DNA of 64,000 nucleotides, from the NCBI GenBank assembly GCA_021848465.1, contig JAJZUP010000005.1, forward strand, positions 83,985-147,984, in the 5' to 3' direction. The notes beneath the pieces were generated by a model. That model was not told the DNA's origin and did no database searches. It saw nothing but the letters and a program-made list of their open reading frames with translations. The DNA comes from Pseudomonadota bacterium (GTDB lineage: Bacteria > Pseudomonadota > Gammaproteobacteria > Burkholderiales > Gallionellaceae). Within the stretch, counting starts at the first letter, position 1, and each line of letters opens with the position of its first letter. Below are positions 38,017 to 47,395 of the stretch, piece by piece. The translations under genes were made by a program, and so were the position numbers.

Positions 38017-38646
38017 ATGGCAATTGAAATCAGCGCAACAACGCGCAAGGCGCAAGGAACGGGTGCGAGCCGCCGTCTGCGCAAGGCAAACCGTGTTCCC
38101 GGCGTCGTATATGGCGCTGGCGAAGCAGCGATGATCGACCTCGATCACAACACATTGTATTACGCACTGCGTAACGAAGCATTCCATGCATCCATCCTGT
38201 CCATGGATCTGGATGGCAAGAAAGAGCCAGTACTGCTGCGCGACTTCCAGATGCACCCATTCCGTCAGCAAGTTCTGCATATCGACTTCCAGCGCGTAGA
38301 CCCGAAGAAGAAGATTCACATGAAGGTGCCATTGCACTTCACCAATGCGGATGTTGCTCCTGGTGTGAAGGTCGGCGGCGGCATCATCAGCCACGTGCTG
38401 AATGAGCTGGATGTAGTATGTCTGCCCGCAGCCCTGCCTGCCCACATTGAGGTTGACCTGTCTGGCCTGGATCTGGGGCACTCGATTCACGTGTCCGACA
38501 TCAAGCTGCCGAAGGGTGTGGAAGTTGCTACGCACCACCACGCCGGTGATGCAGTGGCAACCGTTCAGGTTCCGCGCGGCCACGTTGAAGCGGCTGCGGC
38601 AGCGGAAGCCGCTGCTGCCCCTGCAGCAGAGCCAGCCAAGAAATAA
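38017..38646 (+). CDS. rplY: 50S ribosomal protein L25, long Ctc-type
   Basis: A 209-residue protein with an N-terminal 5S-rRNA-binding L25 domain (about 1-95: [24 protein letters not shown]) and a C-terminal TL5/Ctc beta-domain (about 95-185), ending in an alanine-rich tail. The strong terminator at 38,662 follows. Confidence 0.97.
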   Translation: MAIEISATTRKAQGTGASRRLRKANRVPGVVYGAGEAAMIDLDHNTLYYALRNEAFHASILSMDLDGKKEPVLLRDFQMHPFRQQVLHIDFQRVDPKKKIHMKVPLHFTNADVAPGVKVGGGIISHVLNELDVVCLPAALPAHIEVDLSGLDLGHSIHVSDIKLPKGVEVATHHHAGDAVATVQVPRGHVEAAAAAEAAAAPAAEPAKK

Positions 38647-38661
38647 ACAGGTATGTACTTG

Positions 38662-38698
38662 CCCGCCATGCATGAGAACGATGCATGGCGGGTTTTTC
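38662..38698 (+). terminator. Strong rho-independent terminator after rplY
   Basis: A perfect twelve-base stem, CCCGCCATGCAT (38,662-38,673) with ATGCATGGCGGG (38,681-38,692), has a seven-base loop and is followed directly by TTTTTC. The pth start codon lies only ten bases past the stem, so the 3' arm (GGCGGG) is also the only purine-rich stretch upstream of pth. Confidence 0.92.
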
Positions 38699-38702
38699 AT
38701 TT

Positions 38703-39302
38703 ATGAACACGCCAATTCGATTGATTGTCGGCCTCGGCAACCCCGGCCGCGAATACGAGGATACCCGGCACAATGCCGGATTCTGGTGGGTGGACATGCT
38801 GGCACGGGAACAGGCCGCAGGATTCAAGGCAGACGCAAAGTTTCACGGGCTGGCAGTACGCCTGAATCTGCACGGGCACGAAGTGCATCTGCTGAAACCC
38901 CAGACCTTCATGAACGTCAGCGGACGCGCCGTTGGGGCGTTGGCCCAATTCTACAAAATTGAGCCGGCGGAAATACTGGTGGTGCATGACGAACTCGACC
39001 TGCCACCAGGCAGCGCCAAACTCAAGCTTGGCGGCGGGCATGGCGGTCATAATGGGTTGAAAGACATCATCGCTCACTTGGGCAGCCGCGATTTTTGGCG
39101 CTTGCGTGTCGGCATTGGTCACCCCGGTGACAAGGCGGCAGTCAGTCAATTCGTCCTGAATGCGCCGCGCAAGGAAGAACAGGCGTTGATTGAGGATGCC
39201 CTGCAGTGCGCGCAGACAGTCCTGCCTTTGGTTGTGGAAGGCAAACTTGAGGCGGCGATGCTCAAGCTGCACAGTAGTCGCGAGGCAAAAACGAAATTGT
39301 GA
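38703..39302 (+). CDS. pth: Peptidyl-tRNA hydrolase
   Basis: A 199-residue enzyme freeing tRNA from stalled peptidyl-tRNA. The catalytic histidine is in [52 protein letters not shown] and [12 protein letters not shown] complete the family pattern. The ATG at 38703 is chosen because the other in-frame ATG lies within the terminator arm. No clear ribosome site is seen apart from GGCGGG in that arm. Confidence 0.96.
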   Translation: MNTPIRLIVGLGNPGREYEDTRHNAGFWWVDMLAREQAAGFKADAKFHGLAVRLNLHGHEVHLLKPQTFMNVSGRAVGALAQFYKIEPAEILVVHDELDLPPGSAKLKLGGGHGGHNGLKDIIAHLGSRDFWRLRVGIGHPGDKAAVSQFVLNAPRKEEQALIEDALQCAQTVLPLVVEGKLEAAMLKLHSSREAKTKL

Positions 39303-39303
39303 G

Positions 39304-39332
39304 TTGGCTTTAATCCATGAAGCCGCTATAAT
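39304..39332 (+). promoter_or_regulatory. Sigma-70 promoter of tRNA-Phe
   Basis: TTGGCT (39,304-39,309) and a perfect TATAAT (39,327-39,332) are spaced by 17 bp. The mature tRNA begins 17 bp after the -10 box. Confidence 0.75.
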
Positions 39333-39348
39333 GCGCAACTTCGTAAAT

Positions 39349-39424
39349 GGCTCGGTAGCTCAGTCGGTAGAGCAGAGGATTGAAAATCCTTGTGTCGGTG
39401 GTTCGATTCCGCCCCGAGCCACCA
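39349..39424 (+). tRNA. tRNA-Phe (anticodon GAA)
   Basis: A 76-nucleotide cloverleaf with acceptor GGCTCGG/CCGAGCC, D arm GCTCAGTCGGTAGAGC, anticodon loop TTGAAAA giving GAA, T loop GTTCGATTC and an encoded ACCA end. It has its own promoter and terminator. Confidence 0.98.
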
Positions 39425-39430
39425 GAATAC

Positions 39431-39465
39431 AAAAGGCTTGCAGAGATGCAGGCCTTTTTTATTTT
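39431..39465 (+). terminator. Rho-independent terminator of tRNA-Phe
   Basis: AAAAGGC-TTGCA pairs with TGCA-GGCCTTTT around a GAGA loop, followed by more Ts, starting six bases after the tRNA CCA end. Confidence 0.85.
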
Positions 39466-39568
39466 TCGCGGCCTGTTTGCAATGCAATTCCGATTTTCCA
39501 GACCGATATTTTTCCTGTTCAGCGTCGGCACGGTAGAATGTAAAAAGAACACATCACATTGTTATTGA

Positions 39569-40768
39569 ATGCTTGATCTAAATACCCTTCGCCTGGTCTC
39601 GATGGTGAGTTTTGCCGGGTTTGCCTTTGGTGTCGTATTGCTGTCACGGTTGGTGCCGGAAGAACGCGGGCTGCAAGATTGGGCCAGGGGGGCGGTCCTG
39701 CTGGCGGCAGCCATGCTGCTGCTCGGATTGCGTGGTTTGATCCCTGATTTTTTCTCGATTGCGATAGCTAACTCCCTGGTGATGTTGGGCATCGGTTTTG
39801 GGGAGCTTGGCTCGCGCAAACTATACAGCAAAGCGGCGCAGGGACATTGGCATTGGCTGGCAGCCGGGAGTGTTTTCCTGATTTGCGTGATTTCTCAGGA
39901 ATTGCAGGTTCGCGTGATGGTGACCTCGCTGCTGTATGTGCCGTTTTTTGCCAGTTGCGCCTGGCAGTTTTGGCGCGGACGCGGAGAGCCGCATTTGCGC
40001 TTGTCAGAGCGGCTTGCGGCCCTGATTTTCATTGGCGGGACAGTGCTTTTCATATTCCGTGCGGTGAATGCACCGAGAATGCAGGAGCAGGCTGCGTACC
40101 TTAAAGCGCAGAGCTGGGTGGATACGCTTCCGTATGTGTACGCGATCTTGCTCAGCATGTGGCTGTCGCTTACCTTGACGTTTATCGTCAGTGTCCGGTT
40201 GCAGCGCCAGCGGGAAAGTGCGAATCAGCAGTTGCGGGTGCTCAATGCCAGGCTCGCGACCTTGAGCATGACGGACGATCTTACCGGAATCTCAAATCGC
40301 CGACATTTCCTTGAGGTGTTGGCGGCGGAGTGGGGGCGAGCTGAGCGAGCAGGGCAGCCCCTGACGATAGCGATGATCGACATAGACTGGTTCAAGAATT
40401 ACAACGATCACTATGGGCATCAGGCGGGTGATGAATGTTTGCGCAGGGTCTCTGCAGTGTTCCAGAAAAATGCCGGCAGGGGCGGCGACCTGGTTGCCCG
40501 CTATGGCGGTGAGGAGTTTGTCATTATTGCGCCGGCAACAGACGACCAGCACGCGCGTGCGTTGGCCGAGAAGATTTGTGCCGAGTTGCGTACGCTGGCA
40601 ATTCCGCATGCCGCATCGGATTACGGCGTTGTGACCGCCAGCATCGGCGTTGCCACGGCAGTCCCGCAAAAAGGACTGGTGTCGGAGGATTTGCTAAAGG
40701 TGGCAGATCAGGCGCTCTACCAGGCGAAAGCGCAAGGCCGCAACCGCTGCTGTTTCATATCGCAATAG
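39569..40768 (+). CDS. Membrane diguanylate cyclase (multi-helix sensor plus GGDEF)
   Basis: A 399-residue protein with six or seven predicted transmembrane helices in the first 210 residues and a GGDEF domain starting at MTDDLTGISNRRHFLEVLAAEW. The active-site motif is GGEEF at 313-317; the inhibitory RxxD (RGGD) precedes it by five residues. It should make c-di-GMP in response to a membrane or small hydrophobic signal; the sensor resembles no domain I can name. Monocistronic, between tRNA-Phe and the convergent amidotransferase. Confidence 0.9.
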   Translation: MLDLNTLRLVSMVSFAGFAFGVVLLSRLVPEERGLQDWARGAVLLAAAMLLLGLRGLIPDFFSIAIANSLVMLGIGFGELGSRKLYSKAAQGHWHWLAAGSVFLICVISQELQVRVMVTSLLYVPFFASCAWQFWRGRGEPHLRLSERLAALIFIGGTVLFIFRAVNAPRMQEQAAYLKAQSWVDTLPYVYAILLSMWLSLTLTFIVSVRLQRQRESANQQLRVLNARLATLSMTDDLTGISNRRHFLEVLAAEWGRAERAGQPLTIAMIDIDWFKNYNDHYGHQAGDECLRRVSAVFQKNAGRGGDLVARYGGEEFVIIAPATDDQHARALAEKICAELRTLAIPHAASDYGVVTASIGVATAVPQKGLVSEDLLKVADQALYQAKAQGRNRCCFISQ

Positions 40769-40776
40769 CGGAAGAC

Positions 40777-42555
40777 TCAGCCCGGCTGATCCACATTGAT
40801 TTGCAGCCACCATTCCAGTAGGGCGAGATGCCACAGCTTGCTGCCCTGGATGCGCGTCAGGTAGTCGTCCGGCGCAGACACCAGCTTGTCAATGTACGAT
40901 CGCTGGTACAGCCCGCGGTTACGGCAGGCGTTCGAGTCCAGTAGCTCGCGAACCCTGGCGAGAAAATCCCCGCGCAGGTATTTCAATGCCGGCACCGGAA
41001 AGTAGCCCTTGGGGCGGTCGATGACTGCATCCGGGATGACGCCGCGCGCAATGGCCTTGAGCGGGAATTTGCCGCCCTCCTTGAGCTTGAGGGAGGGCGG
41101 CATCCTGGCGGACAGCTCCACGAGTTCGTGATCGAGGAAAGGGACGCGCGCCTCCAGTCCCCAGGCCATGGTCATGTTGTCGACGCGCTTGACCGGGTCA
41201 TCCACCATCAATGTGGTGACATCGAAACGCAACACCTGGTCGAGAAACTCGTCGGCATCAGGTAACGCCAATTGTGCGGCGACCAGTTGGCCGGTCGCAT
41301 CGGGCACTGCGTAAGCGGGGCTCATCATTTCCAAGTACTCGGCGTGGTCGCGGTCGAAATAGTGTTGGGAAAACCGTTCCAGTGTTGCGCCTTGTGCGTC
41401 CTGCATGCGCGGGTACCAGAAATAGCCGCCGAAAACCTCGTCGGCCCCCTGGCCTGCTAGCACGACTTTGACCTCCCGCGCGACTTTTTGCGAGAGCAGG
41501 TAAAACGCCGTGACGTCGTAGCTCGGCATTGGCTCGCTCATCTCGGCAATGGCCTCGGGCAGGTGTTGCAGCACCGCGCTGTTGGGCAGGGCGAATTTAT
41601 GGTGGCGGGTCTTGAAATGTTTCGCCACCAGATCGGAGTATTCGAATTCGTCGGCCTGCTCACCGGCGGTTGCCTCGAAGCCGATCGAGAAGGTGTTGAG
41701 CTCGTCAACATGATCCGCCAGCAGGCCGACCAGCAGGCTGGAGTCCAGGCCGCCGGAGAGCAGGACGCCGACCGGCACATCGGAAGCGAGGCGATGGCGC
41801 TCGACAGCGCGCGCCAGTACGGAGCGCGTTGCCGCCAGCCAGTCGTTTTCCGAAAGCGCCATGTCCGGACGCGTGGCGTTGAGCGACCAGTAGCGGCGCA
41901 GCTCGGTTTCGCCGTTGGCCGAGAACCAGAAAGTATGGGCGGGAGGCAGTTTGCGTACGCCTTGCAATATGGTGCGCGGCGCGGGTACCACGCTGTGCAG
42001 TGTGAAGTGGTGGTGCAGCGCGACGGGGTCCAGCGTGGTGTCGATGCCGCCCCCGGCGAGCAGGGATTGCAGCGTGGAGGCGAAACGCAGGCGGGCGCCG
42101 TCCAGCGCATAGTAAAGGGGCTTGATGCCCAGGCGGTCGCGCGCAAGGAACAGCGATCGCGCCCGCAGGTCGTAAATCGCAAATGCAAACATGCCGAAGA
42201 AGCGTTCGACGCAATGCTTGCCCCAGGCGTGGTAGGCCTTGATGATGACTTCGCTATCGCCGCTGGAGCTGAACTCATAGCCCATCCCGACGAGTTCGGC
42301 GCGGAGCGCCTGGTAGTTGTAAATGGTGCCGTTGAATACCAGCGCAAGTTGCAGTGTTTCGTCCACCATCGGCTGATTGGCATGCTCGGACAGGTCGATG
42401 ATGGACAGTCGGCGGTGGCCGAGCGCCAGCGGGCCGTGAATGAAACAACCCTCGTGATCCGGGCCGCGGCGCGCCAGGCGCGCGGTCATGCGCCGCAGCG
42501 CAGCCATATCCGGTGTTGCATGATCAAAACGCAGTTCGCCGCAAATGCCGCACAT
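40777..42555 (-). CDS. Asparagine-synthase-like amidotransferase (NAGGN-system type)
   Basis: A 592-residue protein with a class II glutaminase domain (C2 nucleophile in MCGICGELRF, RRGPD, LGHRRLSIIDLS, FNGTIYNY) and a C-terminal synthetase domain with pyrophosphate loop LLSGGLDSSLL and LAGQGADEVFGGY. The opening and the KAYHAWGKHCVERFFGMFAFAIYD segment resemble the amidotransferase that makes the osmolyte N-acetylglutaminylglutamine amide, as far as I can recall that family; plain AsnB is the alternative. Start ATG at 42555 with AAGGAG. Divergent from argA. The other NAGGN-system genes are not here. Confidence 0.8.
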   Translation of the reverse strand: MCGICGELRFDHATPDMAALRRMTARLARRGPDHEGCFIHGPLALGHRRLSIIDLSEHANQPMVDETLQLALVFNGTIYNYQALRAELVGMGYEFSSSGDSEVIIKAYHAWGKHCVERFFGMFAFAIYDLRARSLFLARDRLGIKPLYYALDGARLRFASTLQSLLAGGGIDTTLDPVALHHHFTLHSVVPAPRTILQGVRKLPPAHTFWFSANGETELRRYWSLNATRPDMALSENDWLAATRSVLARAVERHRLASDVPVGVLLSGGLDSSLLVGLLADHVDELNTFSIGFEATAGEQADEFEYSDLVAKHFKTRHHKFALPNSAVLQHLPEAIAEMSEPMPSYDVTAFYLLSQKVAREVKVVLAGQGADEVFGGYFWYPRMQDAQGATLERFSQHYFDRDHAEYLEMMSPAYAVPDATGQLVAAQLALPDADEFLDQVLRFDVTTLMVDDPVKRVDNMTMAWGLEARVPFLDHELVELSARMPPSLKLKEGGKFPLKAIARGVIPDAVIDRPKGYFPVPALKYLRGDFLARVRELLDSNACRNRGLYQRSYIDKLVSAPDDYLTRIQGSKLWHLALLEWWLQINVDQPG

Positions 42556-42699
42556 AAATGCTCCTTGGTGTGAGTGCGGATTATCGCCGATGCCGACCGA
42601 TTCGTGGGCCGCAACAGCAGAGCGCAATGCTATTGCGCATCAGGCCTGCCTTGCAGGATACTGTGAGCTCTTTATCACCGCCGCCTGTCCCGAGTAACT

Positions 42700-44031
42700 A
42701 TGCCGCCAATCCCCGCCCATACTACCGCCGAATTCGTTGCCTGGTTCCGTTCCGTTGCGCCGTATATCAACGCGTTTCGCGGCAAGACGTTCGTGGTTGC
42801 GTTTGGCGGGGAGGTTGTGGCCGACGGGAAATTCGTCGAGCTGACCCATGACTTCAACCTGCTGGCGAGCCTGGGCGTGCGGCTGGTGCTGGTGCACGGC
42901 GCTCGCCCGCAGATCGAGCAGCACTTGTCGCGCAACGACATCGCAGACCGCTATCACCATAACATCCGGCTGACCGACGGTGAAACCCTGCTGTGCGTCA
43001 AAGAGGCGGTCGGCAGGACGCGCCTGGAAATCGAGGCGCTGCTGTCCATGGGGCTGGTCAACTCGCCGATGGCCAATGCGGACATCCGCGTGGCCGGCGG
43101 GAACTTCATCACGGCGCAGCCAATGGGCGTAATCAACGGCGTCGACTTGATGCATACCGGCTGCGTGCGCAAGGTCGATGTGGCCGCAATCAAGGATCGT
43201 CTTGAGTTTAATGAAGTGGTGCTGTTATCGCCGCTGGGCTACTCACCCACCGGCGAGGTGTTCAACCTGACCCTGGAGGATGTGGCGACCAGCACGGCGA
43301 TTGCGCTGGATGCGGACAAGCTGATCTTCCTGATGGATACCGACGGAGTGATGGACAAGCAGGGCAACCTGATGCATGAGCTAACCATCGCCTCGGCCAC
43401 TGCGGTGCTGGCCGCGAAACGCAAATTGCCCGACGATGTAGGACTGTTCCTGCCGTGCGCGGTGCGCGCTTGCGCCGCAGGCGTGGCGCGCACGCACCTG
43501 ATCAGCCGCCATCAGGACGGCGCCCTCTTGCAGGAACTGTTCTCCGACACCGGCATCGGCAGCATGGTGGTGGAGAGCACACTGAACACGATACGCGATG
43601 CAACCATCGACGATGTCGGCGGCATCCTCAAATTGCTGCAGCCGCTGGAAGCGGAGGGGATTCTGGTGCGGCGCTCGCGCGAGCTGCTGGAGCGGGAGAT
43701 CGATCGCTTCGTGGTGGTCGAGCACGATCACCGCATCATCGGTTGCGCCGCCTTGTACCCGTTCCCGGATGAAAAGGCCGCAGAGCTGGCGTGCATGGCG
43801 GTTGATGCGGCTTACCGCCGCCACGGTTATGGCGATGCCTTGTTGAAGCACATGAGCGAAGAGGCGCTGGCCCAGCGCTTCCGGAAGCTGTTCGTGCTGA
43901 CCACGCGAACCGCACACTGGTTTGTCGAGCGCGGCTTCAAGGAGGTCGATCCGGGACAGCTCCCGGCCGAAAAGAAAGCCTTGTACAACTACCAGCGCCG
44001 CTCAAAAGTTTTCGTGAAGACGTTAAAATAG
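42700..44031 (+). CDS. argA: N-acetylglutamate synthase
   Basis: A 443-residue enzyme making N-acetylglutamate, the first step of arginine synthesis. The N-terminal amino-acid-kinase-like domain (about 1-285) carries VVAFGGEVV and [13 protein letters not shown]. The C-terminal GNAT acetyltransferase domain (about 295-440) has [23 protein letters not shown]. This fused form is the classical proteobacterial ArgA and is probably arginine-inhibited. The ribosome site is weak. Confidence 0.95.
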   Translation: MPPIPAHTTAEFVAWFRSVAPYINAFRGKTFVVAFGGEVVADGKFVELTHDFNLLASLGVRLVLVHGARPQIEQHLSRNDIADRYHHNIRLTDGETLLCVKEAVGRTRLEIEALLSMGLVNSPMANADIRVAGGNFITAQPMGVINGVDLMHTGCVRKVDVAAIKDRLEFNEVVLLSPLGYSPTGEVFNLTLEDVATSTAIALDADKLIFLMDTDGVMDKQGNLMHELTIASATAVLAAKRKLPDDVGLFLPCAVRACAAGVARTHLISRHQDGALLQELFSDTGIGSMVVESTLNTIRDATIDDVGGILKLLQPLEAEGILVRRSRELLEREIDRFVVVEHDHRIIGCAALYPFPDEKAAELACMAVDAAYRRHGYGDALLKHMSEEALAQRFRKLFVLTTRTAHWFVERGFKEVDPGQLPAEKKALYNYQRRSKVFVKTLK

Positions 44032-44107
44032 TTTTTCCCGGCATGCAGCGCATGTCACAACGGCGTCACAATCGGCGCTTATCCTTAACCAGTTATGGAG
44101 TCAAAGA

Positions 44108-44380
44108 ATGGCAAGAATGGTGCAGTGCGTAAAACTCGGTCGCGAAGCAGAAGGACTGGAGCGTCCGACCTATCCGGGGCCGCTCGGCCAGCGTATCTTC
44201 GAAAATGTGTCGAAGGAGGCGTGGCAGGGCTGGATCAAATTCCAGACGATGCTGGTCAACGAGAACCGGCTCAACCTGGCGGACGCGCGGGCGCGCAAGT
44301 ACCTGGCGGAACAGATGGAGAATTATTTCTTTGGCGCAGGAGCGCAGATGCCGTCGGGCTTTACGCCACCAAAACAGTAA
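44108..44380 (+). CDS. yggX: Probable Fe(2+)-trafficking protein YggX
   Basis: A 90-residue protein with [39 protein letters not shown], the YggX signature with C7, and MENYFFG near the end. It protects iron-sulfur clusters from oxidants. It has a GGAG site nine bases upstream and lies 14 bases before ppk1. It joins OxyR, rubrerythrin and Dps as iron/oxygen defence genes in this window. Confidence 0.95.
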   Translation: MARMVQCVKLGREAEGLERPTYPGPLGQRIFENVSKEAWQGWIKFQTMLVNENRLNLADARARKYLAEQMENYFFGAGAQMPSGFTPPKQ

Positions 44381-44394
44381 CACGGGTTCCCAAA

Positions 44395-46488
44395 GTGACA
44401 AAAAAATATCCTCCGCAGAATTTCATCAACCGTGAAATGGGGTTGCTGGAATTCAACCGGCGCGTGCTGGCACAGGCCGAAAACACCTCGGTGCCGTTGC
44501 TGGAACGCCTGAAATACCTGTGCATCGTCAGCAGCAACCTGGACGAGTTCTTCGAAATCCGCGTGGCCGGTCTCAAGGAACAGATCAAGGTCGGCGCGGT
44601 ATCCACCGGGCCGGACGGTATGGAGGCCGCGCAGATACTCAGGCAGGTGCGCGACCAGGCGCACCAGATCATCGAGCGCCAGTACCAGGTGTTCAACAAT
44701 GAGCTGACGCCGGCGCTGGCTGAGCAGGGTATCCGTTTCCTGCGGCGCACACACTGGAATGAGGCGCAGCAGGCATGGGTCAAGGATTTTTTCCTGCGCG
44801 AAGTGATGCCGGTGCTCACCCCGATCGGGTTGGACCCTGCGCACCCGTTTCCGCGCGTGCTGAACAAGATATTGAATTTTGCGCTGGAGCTGCAAGGCAA
44901 GGACGCGTTTGGTCGCAACTCGGCCAAGGCCATCGTGCAGGCGCCGCGCGTGCTGCCGCGTGCGATCCTGATGCCGCCTGAAATTTCCGGCTGCCAGTAC
45001 GGATTCGTCTTCCTGTCTTCGATCCTGCATGCGCATGTGGGTGAGCTGTTTTCCGGCATGGAGGTGCTGGGCTGCTACCAGTTCCGGGTGACGCGCAACA
45101 GCGACCTGTTCGTGGATGAAGAGGAAGTGAAAAACCTGCGCGTCAGCTTGCAGGGCGAATTGCCGCAACGCCATTTCGGCGACGCAGTGCGTCTGGAGGT
45201 GGCGGATAACTGCACGCCCGAAATAGCCGAATTCCTGATGCAGCAATTCGATCTCGGCCCCGACGACCTTTATCGCGTGCATGGCCCGGTCAACCTGGTG
45301 CGCCTGATGCGCATTCCGGATGAGGTAAACCGTCCGGACCTGAAGTTCCAGGAGTTTTTGCCGGGCATGCCGCCTGCCTTGCAGAAAAAAGGTGCGGACA
45401 TGTTCAAGCTGATCCGCAAGGGCGATGTGTTGTTGCACCACCCATACCAGTCATTCCGCCCGATCATCGATTTCATCCAGCAGGCGGCGGCCGATCCGCA
45501 GGTTGTTTCGATCAAGCAGACCGTCTATCGTACCGGGGCCGACTCCGCGATCATGGAGGCGCTGATTGCAGCGGCGCAGCGCGGCAAGGAGGTCACAGTG
45601 GTGGTGGAGCTGCTGGCGCGCTTCGATGAAGAGGCGAATATCAATTGGGCCAGTCGTCTGGAGCAGGCGGGGGCTCATGTGGTGTACGGAGTGGTCGGGC
45701 ACAAGACACACGCCAAGATGCTGATGGTAATCCGCCGAGAAGATGGCAAGCTGAAGCGTTATGTGCACCTGGCGACCGGCAATTACCATCCGCGTACCGC
45801 CAAGCTGTATACCGACTTTGGTTTGTTTACCAGCAACGAAGAGGTTTGCTCGGATGTGAACCAGGTGTTTGTGCAGCTCACCGGACTGGGCAAGGCCAGC
45901 AAACTGAGCCACCTGTGGCAGTCGCCGTTTACGCTGCATAGCCAGGTGTTGCGCGCGATCCAGAATGAAACCAGGTTGGCCAAGGACGGCAAGAGCGCGC
46001 AGATTATCGCCAAGATGAATGCCTTGCTTGAACCGGAAGTCATTTCCGCACTTTATGAGGCATCCAATGCGGGGGTTAAGATCGACCTGATCGTGCGCGG
46101 CGTGTGTGCGTTGCGTCCGGGTGTGCCCGGCTTGTCCGAGAATATCACCGTGCGTTCGATCATCGGGCGCTTCCTTGAACACACGCGGATTTTCTATTTC
46201 CGCAACAACCTGGCGCACGATGTCTACTTGTCAAGCGCGGACTGGATGGATCGCAATTTCTTCCGGCGTATCGAGGTGTGCTTCCCGGTGCTGGACCCCA
46301 AGCTGAAGAAGCGTGTGATTGATGAAGGCCTGAAGACCTACTTGCAGGACAATTCGCAGGCCTGGGAGATGGATGGCGATAATAACTGGCACCTGAAAGT
46401 TACACGCAGCGCCACCCCCAAATGTGCCCAGGCGCAACTGTTGCAGGATTTATCCGGCAAGATGGCCGATACGCCAGATAAAGCCTGA
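44395..46488 (+). CDS. ppk1: Polyphosphate kinase 1
   Basis: A 697-residue kinase that reversibly polymerises ATP gamma-phosphate into polyphosphate. FINREMGLLEFNRRVL and SSNLDEFFEIRVAGL mark the N domain. The autophosphorylated histidine is expected in GHKTHAK (H439), with ATGNYHPRTAKLYTDFGLFT after it and the C2 domain to the end. A GTG start eight codons before FINRE is used; its ribosome site is weak. Length equals the family norm. sixA and a ppk2 gene follow within 1 kb. Confidence 0.96.
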   Translation: MTKKYPPQNFINREMGLLEFNRRVLAQAENTSVPLLERLKYLCIVSSNLDEFFEIRVAGLKEQIKVGAVSTGPDGMEAAQILRQVRDQAHQIIERQYQVFNNELTPALAEQGIRFLRRTHWNEAQQAWVKDFFLREVMPVLTPIGLDPAHPFPRVLNKILNFALELQGKDAFGRNSAKAIVQAPRVLPRAILMPPEISGCQYGFVFLSSILHAHVGELFSGMEVLGCYQFRVTRNSDLFVDEEEVKNLRVSLQGELPQRHFGDAVRLEVADNCTPEIAEFLMQQFDLGPDDLYRVHGPVNLVRLMRIPDEVNRPDLKFQEFLPGMPPALQKKGADMFKLIRKGDVLLHHPYQSFRPIIDFIQQAAADPQVVSIKQTVYRTGADSAIMEALIAAAQRGKEVTVVVELLARFDEEANINWASRLEQAGAHVVYGVVGHKTHAKMLMVIRREDGKLKRYVHLATGNYHPRTAKLYTDFGLFTSNEEVCSDVNQVFVQLTGLGKASKLSHLWQSPFTLHSQVLRAIQNETRLAKDGKSAQIIAKMNALLEPEVISALYEASNAGVKIDLIVRGVCALRPGVPGLSENITVRSIIGRFLEHTRIFYFRNNLAHDVYLSSADWMDRNFFRRIEVCFPVLDPKLKKRVIDEGLKTYLQDNSQAWEMDGDNNWHLKVTRSATPKCAQAQLLQDLSGKMADTPDKA

Positions 46489-46508
46489 TCTCGAGGTCAG
46501 GCTTTTTT
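46480..46508. terminator. Bidirectional terminator spanning both stop codons of convergent genes
   Basis: A perfect nine-base stem, AAAGCCTGA (46,480-46,488) and TCAGGCTTT (46,497-46,505), has an eight-base loop and runs of T on one side. The ppk1 stop TGA is the end of the left arm and the stop of the opposite gene is the start of the right arm. Confidence 0.85.
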
Positions 46509-46844
46509 CGGGCGTCCGGTCTTGATCTTTTCCAGGCTGGAGATGGCCAGTTTGAACTGGGTGGTGTTCAGTTTGGCCAAGGCATGCAAGCCGGCGCGCA
46601 AGATTTCGCTTTTCTTCAAATGCTGGCCATGCTCAAGTGCAGCCTGCTTCAGTTCGGCAATCAGGTCGTAGTCGGTTTGCGGCATCGTGAAGCTGTCGCG
46701 TACGACCTTTTCCTTGCTTTCGACTTTCCCTTTTTTGGGTTTCTTTTCCGCTTTTGGTGCGGGTGCGGATTTATTTTCTTTTTTTACCGCTACCGGGGTC
46801 TTTTTGCTGGCAGTTTTGCCTGCAACACTCTTCTCTTCGGTCAT
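46497..46844 (-). CDS. Lysine-rich protein with ribbon-helix-helix-like C-terminus
   Basis: A 115-residue protein. The first 45 residues are Lys/Ala/Pro-rich and probably disordered (EEKSVAGKTASKKTPVAVKKE). From residue 49 on, DSFTMPQTDYDLIAELKQAALEHGQHLKKSEILRAGLHALAKL looks like a ribbon-helix-helix DNA-binding fold. It may therefore be a small DNA-binding or nucleoid protein. It lies between ppk1 and sixA on the opposite strand. I do not recognise a named family. Confidence 0.72.
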   Translation of the reverse strand: MTEEKSVAGKTASKKTPVAVKKENKSAPAPKAEKKPKKGKVESKEKVVRDSFTMPQTDYDLIAELKQAALEHGQHLKKSEILRAGLHALAKLNTTQFKLAISSLEKIKTGRPKKA

Positions 46845-46924
46845 GTTTTTCCCTTGGTTTTATATTGGCGGAATCAGTATATACGGTATATGCTAGGAAC
46901 TGAATTGTAATATGAGGGATGCAT

Positions 46925-47377
46925 ATGGAACTCATACTGTGGCGGCACGCGGAGGCGGAAGAAGGCAGCCCCGATGAGGCGCGGGCATTGACGGAAAAGG
47001 GGCATGACCAGGCCGAGCGGATGGCGCGCTTCCTGTCCGGGCAGTTGCCCAAACACACACGGATACTGGTCAGCCCGGCGTTGCGTGCGCAACAGACCGC
47101 CAAGGCGCTGGGCAAGAAATTCATTACCGAGTCGGATATCGGTGTCGGGGCCGCGCCGCATGATGTGCTGGCGGCGGCAGGCTGGCCGCAAGCGGAAGGC
47201 GCCGTTCTGCTGGTCGGCCACCAGCCCTGGATCGGCCAGGTGGCGGCCATGCTGATGACCGGTTCGGTGGATTATTGGAGCGTTAAAAAGGGGGCGGTAT
47301 GGTGGTTCAGCCGCCGCGAACGGGAAGGCGATACGCAGACCATCTTGCGTCTGGCGATTGCCCCGGAGCATGTGTGA
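46925..47377 (+). CDS. sixA: Phosphohistidine phosphatase SixA
   Basis: A 150-residue histidine-phosphatase-superfamily protein with the RHG-type motif LWRHAEAEEGSPDEARALTEKG, ILVSPALRAQQTAKAL and the second histidine in LLVGHQPWIGQ. It would remove phosphate from histidine, classically on HPt domains; the 17.5-21.7 kb kinase has one, though a link is only inference. The ATG at 46925 follows GAGGG at proper spacing; an ATG two codons earlier abuts it. Confidence 0.92.
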   Translation: MELILWRHAEAEEGSPDEARALTEKGHDQAERMARFLSGQLPKHTRILVSPALRAQQTAKALGKKFITESDIGVGAAPHDVLAAAGWPQAEGAVLLVGHQPWIGQVAAMLMTGSVDYWSVKKGAVWWFSRREREGDTQTILRLAIAPEHV

Positions 47378-47395
47378 GTGTGACAGGAGGCGAAA

